A stretch of 14,057 nucleotides of DNA, taken from contig CBIHLX010000015.1 of the NCBI GenBank assembly GCA_966210935.1, positions 1 through 14,057 on the forward strand, given 5' to 3'. The notes beneath the pieces were generated by a model, which saw only the letters and a list, made by a program, of their open reading frames with translations, did not search any database and was not told where the DNA came from. Origin of the DNA: CBIHLX01 sp966210935. Its GTDB lineage: Bacteria; Patescibacteriota; Saccharimonadia; Saccharimonadales; Saccharimonadaceae. A program made the translations under genes and the position numbers. Positions 5,643 through 10,865 of the stretch are shown here, in pieces (position 1 is the stretch's first letter; each line of letters begins with the position of its first letter).

Positions 5643-6929
5643 TTACCTGTCGCCAAACGGGTTCGCAAGCTGTAAATCGGGCGCTGCCTCTGCAATACGA
5701 AACAGCTCATTGTACTTCGCAATACGATCGGTGCGAGAGAGTGAGCCGGTCTTGATCTGACCGCAACCCAGGCCGACGGCGAGGTGGGCGATGGTGACGT
5801 CTTCTGTTTCGCCCGAGCGGTGTGACATGACGGTGTTCCAGCCGGCGGCTTGCGCGGTCTTGACCGCATTGATAGTTTCGCTCAGGGTGCCGATTTGGTT
5901 TGGCTTGATCAGGATGGCATTGGCGGCCTTCTCATCGATGGCGCGCTGCAGGAGCTTGGTGTTGGTGACGAGCAGGTCGTCGCCGACAAGCTGCACGTCG
6001 CTGCCGAGCTTGCTGGTGAGTTCGGTCCAGTTGGTCCAGTCGTTTTCGTCGAGGCCGTCTTCGATCGAGACGATCGGGAACTCGCTACGAATACTCTGGT
6101 ACCAGTCGATCAGCTCGCTGGCGCTGACGGTGCGACCTTCGGTGGCGAGGTTGTAGTTACCGTCCTCGTACAGTTCGCTCGATGCGACATCGAGGGCGAG
6201 CGCAACGTCGGTGCCGAAAGTGTAGCCAGCTTTTTCGACGGCTTTGGCGATCAGTTCGAGTGGTTCACGGTTGCCGTTTTTGACCGCTGGGGCATAGCCG
6301 CCTTCATCGCCAACGGTTGTGCCGTAACCCGCTTCCTTGAGTACCTTACCAAGCGCGTGGAAGACTTCGGTACCGATACGCATGGCGTGAGTGAAGTCTG
6401 AGGCGCCGATTGGCACGATCATGTATTCCTGTACGTCGGTGCTGCCGGCTGCGTGCTGGCCGCCGTTCATGACGTTCATCATAGGCAGAGGCAGGCTCTG
6501 CTGGGTGGTGCCAGTAAGTTCGGCGATGTATTGGTGGAGTGGCTGCTTTTTGGCAGCGGCGGTTGCCTTAGCGGCCGCCAGGCTGACGGCGAGGATGGCA
6601 TTCGCACCGAGTGATGCTTTGTTTTCGGTGCCATCAAGCTCGATCAGTGCCGCGTCGAGACCGGACTGGTCCGAGGCATCGAAGCCTGCGAGGCGTTCAC
6701 TAATCGCGCCGTTGATATTTGCGACAGCCTTGCTGACGCCTTTGCCGACCCATTGGTCGCCGCCGTCACGCAGCTCGAGCGCTTCGCCGGAACCGGTGCT
6801 GGCACCGCTCGGTACGGCCGCACGGCCCATGGTGCCGTCCTCGAGATAGACATCCGCTTCAACGGTCGGGTTGCCACGTGAGTCAATAATTTGTCGTCCA
6901 ATGATTTTGCTGATGGTGTAACTGCTCAT
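5643..6929 (-). CDS. eno: Enolase (phosphopyruvate hydratase)
   Basis: The 428-residue protein is full length and converts 2-phosphoglycerate to phosphoenolpyruvate. All key sites are visible: the flexible loop SGASTGSGEALELRD (41-55), NGGQHA (155-160), proton-shuttle E209 in GDEGGYAP, magnesium ligands D247, E290 and D317 (LALDV, SIEDG, VGDD), base K342 in ILIKPNQ, the loop SHRSGETED (369-377) with H370 and R371, and K393 in GQIKTGSLSR. Small departures from the common sequence are SRTDR for SRSER and AGSTDVQE after NGGQHA. There is no Shine-Dalgarno site; TAAAAT lies exactly 6 bases before the ATG, predicting a leaderless mRNA. It is divergent from gpmA, the preceding step of glycolysis, and ends at the bidirectional terminator. 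Confidence 0.97.
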   Translation of the reverse strand: MSSYTISKIIGRQIIDSRGNPTVEADVYLEDGTMGRAAVPSGASTGSGEALELRDGGDQWVGKGVSKAVANINGAISERLAGFDASDQSGLDAALIELDGTENKASLGANAILAVSLAAAKATAAAKKQPLHQYIAELTGTTQQSLPLPMMNVMNGGQHAAGSTDVQEYMIVPIGASDFTHAMRIGTEVFHALGKVLKEAGYGTTVGDEGGYAPAVKNGNREPLELIAKAVEKAGYTFGTDVALALDVASSELYEDGNYNLATEGRTVSASELIDWYQSIRSEFPIVSIEDGLDENDWTNWTELTSKLGSDVQLVGDDLLVTNTKLLQRAIDEKAANAILIKPNQIGTLSETINAVKTAQAAGWNTVMSHRSGETEDVTIAHLAVGLGCGQIKTGSLSRTDRIAKYNELFRIAEAAPDLQLANPFGDR

Positions 6930-6935
6930 AAATTT

Positions 6936-6941
6936 ATTTTA
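6936..6941 (-). promoter_or_regulatory. -10 box (TAAAAT) for eno, leaderless geometry
   Basis: On the minus strand TAAAAT is followed by AAATTT and then the enolase ATG at 6929. The predicted transcription start falls on the start codon. A convincing -35 box was not found at the normal spacing. Confidence 0.6.
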
Positions 6942-6962
6942 CACCCGCAAACTGACATTTTG

Positions 6963-6991
6963 TTGAACCATGAGTACAATCGGCGCATAAT
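6963..6991 (+). promoter_or_regulatory. Promoter of gpmA (TTGAAC-N17-CATAAT), leaderless geometry
   Basis: TTGAAC (6963-6968) and CATAAT (6986-6991) are separated by 17 bases, a good sigma-70-type pair. The ATG at 6998 follows after 6 bases, so the transcript should begin with the start codon. The -35 box lies back to back with the region where the eno -35 would be, within the 68-base divergent intergenic region. Confidence 0.72.
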
Positions 6992-6997
6992 AAAACT

Positions 6998-7648
6998 ATG
7001 AATAAGCTACCAACTACAGGCTTACTAGTAATTAGCCGCCACACAGAATCAGAATGGAATCTCCTTGGTAAATGGACCGGTCTGACCGATGTTAACCTCA
7101 CTGAAAAAGGGCAGGGCGAAGCTGTCAAAATCGGCGAGCTGCTGAAAGGTGTGAAGTTCGATGCGGTTTATACATCGGAGCAAAAACGTACCCACCAGAC
7201 ACTTGCAGGAGTCATGAAGGGGAGTGAGCATGAGGACGTGCCGCATGTCATTGCAGGCGCAGTTAACGAGCGCGACTACGGCGACTTGACCGGCAAGAAT
7301 AAGTGGGAAGTCCAGGAAGAAATCGGCGAAGAAGCTTTCAAGGGCATCCGCCGCGGCTGGGACTATCCGGTGCCAGGTGGTGAAACACTTAAGGATGTGC
7401 ATGGCCGCGTCGTCCCATACTTCGACAAAGAAATCTTGCCGCGCCTGCAAAAGGGCGAGAACATCCTTCTCGTGGCTCACGGCAACTCTATCCGTGCTCT
7501 CATGAAGCATCTCGAAGATATCCACGAAGATGAAATCGCCGAAGTCGAAATGGGCTTTGGGCAGGTGCTGTTTTACCACATCAACCCAGAGGGTGGCCTG
7601 CACGGTAAATATGTGCGCCATGCTGATATCACCCCGCCAAAAGCGTAA
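6998..7648 (+). CDS. gpmA: 2,3-bisphosphoglycerate-dependent phosphoglycerate mutase, short form
   Basis: The 216-residue protein interconverts 3- and 2-phosphoglycerate through a phosphohistidine. Histidine-phosphatase motifs are present: SRHTESEWNLLGKWTGLTD (13-31, catalytic H15), YTSEQKRTHQT, NERDYGDLTGKNK with the acid-base Glu, GIRRGWDYPVPGGETLKDV and LLVAHGNSIRALMKHLE with the second catalytic His. Two departures stand out: the usual RHG is RHT, and the chain is about 30 residues shorter than the 250-residue E. coli enzyme, with the loss around the GKNK-to-RRGWD segment. It has no Shine-Dalgarno site and a -10 box 6 bases before the ATG. It is divergent from eno, which uses its product. 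A broad phosphatase role is possible but less likely given the complete NERDYG and IRRGWD motifs. Confidence 0.92.
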   Translation: MNKLPTTGLLVISRHTESEWNLLGKWTGLTDVNLTEKGQGEAVKIGELLKGVKFDAVYTSEQKRTHQTLAGVMKGSEHEDVPHVIAGAVNERDYGDLTGKNKWEVQEEIGEEAFKGIRRGWDYPVPGGETLKDVHGRVVPYFDKEILPRLQKGENILLVAHGNSIRALMKHLEDIHEDEIAEVEMGFGQVLFYHINPEGGLHGKYVRHADITPPKA

Positions 7649-7703
7649 CCTAAGCAACTTGGTAGGGTGGGCTGTATGGGGAGAATTATCCTCCTAACGC
7701 TAG

Positions 7704-7997
7704 TTAGAAGTCGAATATATCGCCCAGGAACGATTCGCGGTGCTTCTTCTTGTGAGGTGAGTGCTGAGACGAACTGTCGCGGTGCGTATCGTATTCCTGG
7801 CGGTAGTCGCTGTCGCCGCCTCTGAGGCTGTCGTATTCGTAACGACGCTCAGCATGAGGAGTTGTTGCGTTCTTTTCGATCAACTTATCAAGCTCGCCCC
7901 TATCAAGCCAGACGCCGCGGCATTCTGGACAGTAATCGATCTCGATACCTTGGCGTTCGCTAATGAGAAGTGTTGTTTGATCGTTTGGGCATTTCAT
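7704..7997 (-). CDS. TFIIB-type zinc-ribbon protein
   Basis: The 97-residue protein has an N-terminal zinc ribbon with MKCPNDQTTLL (first ligand Cys 3; the second position of a CxxC is not Cys) and IDYCPECRGVWLDRGELDKLI (about 20-40, C23 and C26), the signature of the zf-TFIIB family of short bacterial proteins. The rest is a polar, highly charged tail rich in Arg, Asp, Ser and His (EYDSLRGG, HSPHKKKHRES) ending in FLGDIFDF. The function of the family is unknown; a nucleic-acid or protein adaptor role is a guess. It converges on gpmA (55 bases between stops) and diverges from the DUF2975 gene. There is no Shine-Dalgarno site; TACACT lies 6 bases before the ATG. Confidence 0.85.
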   Translation of the reverse strand: MKCPNDQTTLLISERQGIEIDYCPECRGVWLDRGELDKLIEKNATTPHAERRYEYDSLRGGDSDYRQEYDTHRDSSSQHSPHKKKHRESFLGDIFDF

Positions 7998-8003
7998 ATT
8001 TTT

Positions 8004-8009
8004 AGTGTA
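8004..8009 (-). promoter_or_regulatory. -10 box (TACACT) for the zinc-ribbon gene, leaderless geometry
   Basis: On the minus strand TACACT (4 of 6 matches to TATAAT) is followed by AAAAAT and the ATG at 7997, the same 6-base spacing as at eno and gpmA. No -35 box is evident. Confidence 0.45.
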
Positions 8010-8094
8010 TGGATAAGTTCTTAGTATTGGCTGAAGTAATTAAAATTATCGAACTTGGAGGATTATCATAAGCAGGCTGTATTGTGGACCTTAT

Positions 8095-8136
8095 CAATAA
8101 AGATTTATTGTAAAACGATAAATATTATGCTAAATA
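8095..8136 (+). promoter_or_regulatory. Candidate promoter and palindromic operator of the DUF2975-XRE pair
   Basis: CAATAAA-GA-TTTATTG (8095-8110) is a perfect 16-base palindrome with a 2-base centre, flanked further out by TTATC (8091-8095) and GATAA (8117-8121). TTGTAA (8108-8113) overlaps its right end, and 17 bases later comes TGC-TAAATA (8128-8136), a weak extended -10. An operator lying on the -35 would suit autoregulation by the XRE protein encoded at 8641. The surrounding 8040-8167 is much more AT-rich than the genes nearby and holds no coding signal. Confidence 0.4.
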
Positions 8137-8167
8137 TAGAATAATAGCTAATAAGAAAGGTATATAA

Positions 8168-8632
8168 GTGAAACGAGGATCGACATTGTTCTTGAAGGGT
8201 GCTGTGGTGTTGCTGGCGCTTGCTGTGCTTGCTATTTGTATATTTATTTTGCCTGTAGGTATAGCCTCAGATAATGTTGGTGGCTATCGTTATATACTCC
8301 TCGGCCTATATGTAGCGGCGATACCTTTCTTTGTAGCCCTCTATCAGGCGATGCAACTGCTTGATTATATTGATAAGAATGCGGCCTTTTCGGAGCAGTC
8401 GGCGAAAGCCCTTATTAATATCAAGTACTGCGCCATTATTATCAGCGGCTTATTTGCGGCTGGTATGCCGTATATCTATACCGTAGCGGAGCGCGACGAT
8501 GCGCCGGGTGTGGTGCTAATGGGTCTCATTATCACCTTTGCCTCACTTGTAGTGGCTACCTTTGCGGCAGTGCTACAAAAGCTAGTGCAAAATGCCCTTA
8601 CGATTAAAACGGAGAATGACCTAACGGTTTAG
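8168..8632 (+). CDS. DUF2975 membrane protein
   Basis: The 154-residue protein has four predicted helices: about 7-29, 43-63, 83-103 and 116-140. The layout and the SEQSAKALINIKY segment (about 77-89, after the LLDYIDKNAAF stretch) match DUF2975, a small family of unknown function nearly always encoded next to an XRE-type regulator, as here. It starts with GTG at 8168, served by AAAGG at 8156-8160, 7 bases upstream. Its TAG stop overlaps the AGGAG ribosome binding site of the regulator, so the two are translationally coupled. It may be a membrane sensor or a target of the regulator, but neither is shown. Confidence 0.85.
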   Translation: MKRGSTLFLKGAVVLLALAVLAICIFILPVGIASDNVGGYRYILLGLYVAAIPFFVALYQAMQLLDYIDKNAAFSEQSAKALINIKYCAIIISGLFAAGMPYIYTVAERDDAPGVVLMGLIITFASLVVATFAAVLQKLVQNALTIKTENDLTV

Positions 8633-8640
8633 GAGTGCGT

Positions 8641-8883
8641 ATGGCGATACGAATCAATATCGATGTCATGTTGGCGAAGCGTAAGATGAGCGTCACTGAG
8701 CTGGCCGATAAAGTCGGCATCACGATGGCAAACTTGTCGATCCTAAAAAACGGCAAGGCGAAGGCGATACGGCTGTCGACACTGGAGGCGATTTGTAAGG
8801 CGCTCAATTGCCAGCCAGGCGATATATTGGAATATCACGCTGAGAGGGTAAAGGCTGAGGAGGGGATGATTTCATGGAGATAA
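8641..8883 (+). CDS. XRE-family (YozG-like) HTH regulator
   Basis: The 80-residue protein is a single Cro/C1-type helix-turn-helix: MLAKRKMSVTELADKVGIT (12-30) holds helices 1 and 2, MANLSILKNGKAKAIRL the recognition helix and turn, and STLEAICKALNCQPGDILEY the closing helices. This short form, lacking any sensor domain, is the YozG type. A GTG at 8635 would add two residues, but the ATG at 8641 is preferred because AGGAG (8631-8635) is then 5 bases away. It follows the DUF2975 gene by 8 bases in one operon. It may bind the palindrome at 8095-8110. Confidence 0.92.
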   Translation: MAIRINIDVMLAKRKMSVTELADKVGITMANLSILKNGKAKAIRLSTLEAICKALNCQPGDILEYHAERVKAEEGMISWR

Positions 8884-8946
8884 AGAGCATTACTAGGATA
8901 GCTAAGTAGCCGTCTCTCTGGGTGTAACTATTCTTACTGATAAGTT

Positions 8947-8992
8947 GCCGCCTTCTCGCTACGCTAGAAGTACTAACTCAGCAGAAGGAGGC
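8947..8992 (+). promoter_or_regulatory. Hairpin that buries the ribosome binding site of the 9003 gene
   Basis: GCCGCCTTCT (8947-8956) pairs with AGAAGGAGGC (8983-8992) in 9 of 10 positions (only G8950/A8989 fails), with a 26-base loop. The right arm contains the whole AAGGAGG Shine-Dalgarno site (8985-8991) for the ATG at 9003. If this leader folds, ribosome binding is blocked, so some factor, temperature or competing fold must open it. The 119-base gap 8884-9002 otherwise shows no gene or terminator. Confidence 0.45.
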
Positions 8993-9002
8993 ACACTAAG
9001 CG

Positions 9003-9620
9003 ATGCGCGCTGTTATTCTCAATTGTACCCTTAAGCCGTCGCCCGATACTTCAAACACTGAGGCGTTGGCGCGGGCAGTGATCGATGAGCTTGAAAGTCA
9101 GCAAGTTGAAACAGAGTTGATCCGGATTGCTGATCAGTATGTTCCGCCCGGTATAGCCACGAAAGTGAGCGAGGACGATGACTGGCCAGCAATTCACGAT
9201 AAGTTACTACAGGCTGATATTCTGGTGATCGCAAGCCCAACCTGGATGGGGCATCCGTCGAGTATTGCGCAGCGTGTACTTGAGCGAATGGATGCCATGA
9301 TTTCCGAAATGAGTGACGATGGGCTACCGGTCGCCTATAACAGAGTTGCGGGTGTTGTGTGCACGGGCAATGAAGACGGGGCGCATCACGTGATTAGCGA
9401 AATCAGTGGGGCGCTGATTGATATTGGCTACACCATTCCTGGTCAAGCTTGGACATACTGGAACAAAGGGCCCGGCCCGGGAGAGTCGTATACCGAAACC
9501 GACTATCGGCACGAGTGGTCGATTACCACGGGCAAAACGGCGGCAAATGTGCTAGTGGCGGTCGCTCGAGCCTTGCAGGATATGCCAATTCCGCCTAGTG
9601 CTTACCGTGCTTCTCAGTAA
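9003..9620 (+). CDS. Flavodoxin-fold NAD(P)H-dependent FMN reductase-like protein
   Basis: The 205-residue protein has a flavodoxin fold. The FMN phosphate loop is NCTLKPSPDTSNTEAL (8-23), the second flavin loop is IASPTWMGHPSSIAQRVLERMD (in part, about 79-97), and the third is VVCTGNEDGAHHV (about 118-130). These match the NADPH-dependent FMN reductase/flavodoxin-like family; it would pass electrons from NAD(P)H through FMN to a quinone or other small acceptor. WTYWNKGPGPGESY near 155-170 is a family-like loop before the last helix. The ATG is 11 bases after a strong AAGGAGG at 8985-8991, a long spacer, and that site is inside a predicted stem. The physiological substrate is unknown. Confidence 0.83.
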   Translation: MRAVILNCTLKPSPDTSNTEALARAVIDELESQQVETELIRIADQYVPPGIATKVSEDDDWPAIHDKLLQADILVIASPTWMGHPSSIAQRVLERMDAMISEMSDDGLPVAYNRVAGVVCTGNEDGAHHVISEISGALIDIGYTIPGQAWTYWNKGPGPGESYTETDYRHEWSITTGKTAANVLVAVARALQDMPIPPSAYRASQ

Positions 9621-9634
9621 CCACGCTCATCATC

Positions 9635-9640
9635 TACAAT
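9635..9640 (+). promoter_or_regulatory. -10-like box (TACAAT) before the PspC gene
   Basis: TACAAT lies 15 bases after the stop of the previous gene and 19 bases before the chosen ATG at 9660, with GGAGG (9647-9651) between. It would give a very short leader carrying the Shine-Dalgarno site at its 5' end. No -35 box is clear. Confidence 0.35.
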
Positions 9641-9659
9641 AGAAGTGGAGGTTATGAAT

Positions 9660-9881
9660 ATGAAAAAGTTATATCGATCATCAACAAACAAAAAGATCGC
9701 TGGTGTCTGCGGAGGTTTGGCAGAGTATTTTAATATCGACGCCACTATCATCCGCGTTATTTTTATTCTTTTGCTGCTACCGGGCGGTTTCCCGGGTTTG
9801 ATTCCGTACCTCATCCTGTGGTTAGTCATGCCACTTAAGCCGGCTGACGTGATCGACAGTAAGCCTCGCGCTGATCAGTAA
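9660..9881 (+). CDS. PspC-domain membrane protein
   Basis: The 73-residue protein is a stand-alone PspC domain. MKKLYRSSTNKKIAGVCGGLAEYFNID (in part, 1-27) is the signature, with IRVIFILLLL and a Pro/Gly kink (PGGFPG) before the second hydrophobic half, YLILWLVMPLKP. PspC domains sit in the membrane and are linked to phage-shock or envelope-stress response. No PspA or PspB partner is in the window. The frame has upstream starts (GTG 9645, ATG 9654), but MKKLYRS is the family's normal N-terminus and GGAGG at 9647-9651 gives the ATG at 9660 an 8-base spacer. Confidence 0.9.
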   Translation: MKKLYRSSTNKKIAGVCGGLAEYFNIDATIIRVIFILLLLPGGFPGLIPYLILWLVMPLKPADVIDSKPRADQ

Positions 9882-9891
9882 TTAGTCGCGT

Positions 9892-9948
9892 GCTTAGTGC
9901 CCTTTTAAAAGCTGCGCTAAGCGGAGTAGAATAAGGGCACAATATAAC
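9892..9948 (+). promoter_or_regulatory. Overlapping inverted repeats and -10 box before the DUF1761 gene
   Basis: GTGCCCTT (9897-9904) is perfectly repeated in inverse at AAGGGCAC (9933-9940), with a 28-base spacer. A second repeat, GCTTAG (9892-9897) with CTAAGC (9917-9922), shares a base with it, so the two RNA stems cannot form fully together. TATAAC (9943-9948) just after the right arm is a likely -10 box. The layout fits an operator next to a promoter, or two alternative stems at the end of the upstream transcript. Confidence 0.35.
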
Positions 9949-9959
9949 GAAAGGGTAGT

Positions 9960-10373
9960 ATGGAAATTAACTTTGTAGCAGTTCTTGTGGCGACGGTAGC
10001 AATGTTTGCTGTGGGTGCATTTTGGTATATGGTTCCGTTTGCAAAAGCATGGGGCGAAATGCATGGCTTTGAAAAGCTGAGCAAAAAAGAACAGCAAGAG
10101 ATGCAATCAAAGATGGGTCCATACTATGGCCTACAAGTGCTGGTTACGCTGATTTCTGCCTGGGCGCTCGCGTATTTCCTGGCGGCAGTACCTGATGTGG
10201 CTTGGTATATTACCGCCTTTGTTCTTTGGCTTGGATTTATTGTCCCAACCGAAGTTTCGTCGGTCATTTTCGGGGGAACTGAAGGTAAATGGATTGCGAA
10301 AAAGATCGCTATTTCAATCGGTGGCTCACTCGCGGCAACACTAGTGGGTGCATGGGTAATTAGCCTGTTTTAG
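9960..10373 (+). CDS. DUF1761 membrane protein
   Basis: The 137-residue protein has four predicted helices: about 4-24, 57-76, 82-102 and 117-137. FWYMVPFAKAWGEMHGF (21-37) after helix 1 and the WLGFIVPTEVSSVIFGG segment (about 90-106) fit DUF1761, whose function is unknown. A lysine- and glutamine-rich inside loop (KLSKKEQQEMQSK) lies between helices 1 and 2. AAAGGG (9950-9955), 4 bases before the ATG, is a weak ribosome binding site. It is followed after 8 bases by the DUF1801 gene, so the two form an operon. Confidence 0.83.
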   Translation: MEINFVAVLVATVAMFAVGAFWYMVPFAKAWGEMHGFEKLSKKEQQEMQSKMGPYYGLQVLVTLISAWALAYFLAAVPDVAWYITAFVLWLGFIVPTEVSSVIFGGTEGKWIAKKIAISIGGSLAATLVGAWVISLF

Positions 10374-10381
10374 GACTATCT

Positions 10382-10798
10382 ATGACGAAAAACGAAAACA
10401 AGACACGGCCAACCAACCGGGATATTGCTGATTTTATCGCGAGCCTACCGACAGGTCAGCAAACCGATGCAGAGGCGCTTATAGAGATTATGCAAAGTAT
10501 TGCCGGTGAGCCGCCTGTACTATGGGGCTCACGGATCGTTGGTTTTGGAACGTTCCATTACAAGTCGAAAGCCGGCCGCGAGGGTGACTGGATGCGGATT
10601 GGTTTTGCACCAGGTACGGGAAAATTCTCACTGTATCTTACATATGACGCGGCGGCGCTTACCGCAAAGGTGCAGAATTTGGGGGAGTACAAGATTGGTA
10701 AAGGTTGTATCTATATCAATAGGTTGGCCGATGTTGACTTAGAAAAATTGAAACAGTTGATATCTATTGCTAATGCTGCGGAGATTGCCGAGTCGTAA
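10382..10798 (+). CDS. DUF1801 domain protein
   Basis: The 138-residue soluble protein fits DUF1801 (YdhG-like fold). Marks are VADFI-like DIADFIASLP (15-24), PVLWGSRIVGFGTFHYKSK (45-63), DWMRIGFAPGTGKFSLYL (70-87) and the closing LGEYKIGKGCIYINRLADVD (100-119). Family members are small proteins of unknown biochemical role, often seen beside stress or regulatory genes. AGGA at 10372-10375 overlaps the previous stop and has a 6-base spacer to the ATG at 10382. No terminator follows in the 67 bases before the MurF-like gene. Confidence 0.85.
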   Translation: MTKNENKTRPTNRDIADFIASLPTGQQTDAEALIEIMQSIAGEPPVLWGSRIVGFGTFHYKSKAGREGDWMRIGFAPGTGKFSLYLTYDAAALTAKVQNLGEYKIGKGCIYINRLADVDLEKLKQLISIANAAEIAES

Positions 10799-10849
10799 TA
10801 TTAATTTTAACTGTGAAGACATAGACTGGCTCGTATAGGACCAATCGGC

Positions 10850-10855
10850 TATGAT
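10850..10855 (+). promoter_or_regulatory. -10 box (TATGAT) before the MurF-like gene
   Basis: TATGAT at 10850-10855 lies 10 bases before the ATG at 10866. An ATG inside this box (10851) opens the same frame but would then be upstream of the predicted transcript start, so it is unlikely to be used. The transcript would have a leader of only about 0-4 bases and no Shine-Dalgarno site. Confidence 0.45.
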
Positions 10856-10865
10856 AAGAATAAGT

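Noticed and set aside
5509..5760. 83-codon plus-strand open frame between trxA and eno
   Set aside because: It crosses the strong bidirectional terminator and the end of enolase, and has no protein-like features.
5850..6401. 183-codon open frame on the plus strand within enolase
   Set aside because: It is antisense to a complete enolase; the open frame follows from the G/C-ending codons of eno and has no recognisable protein features or start signal.
7049..7657. 202-codon open frame on the minus strand within gpmA
   Set aside because: It is antisense to a well-supported gene, with no ribosome binding site and no recognisable motifs.
7678..7707. Terminator between gpmA and the zinc-ribbon gene
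   Set aside because: CTAAC/GTTAG (7694-7698/7703-7707) is only 5 bp, overlaps a stop codon and has no T-run.
8884..9002. T-box or other known riboswitch before the 9003 gene
   Set aside because: No T-box consensus, FMN (RFN) element or other class I can name was recognised; only the site-burying stem is supported.
9645..9659. GTG 9645 or ATG 9654 as the PspC start
   Set aside because: GGAGG at 9647-9651 overlaps or nearly touches both; the ATG at 9660 has the right spacing and the family N-terminus.
10851..10865. ATG at 10851 as the MurF-like start
   Set aside because: This ATG is part of the TATGAT -10 box; the ATGs at 10866/10869 lie downstream of the predicted transcript start.
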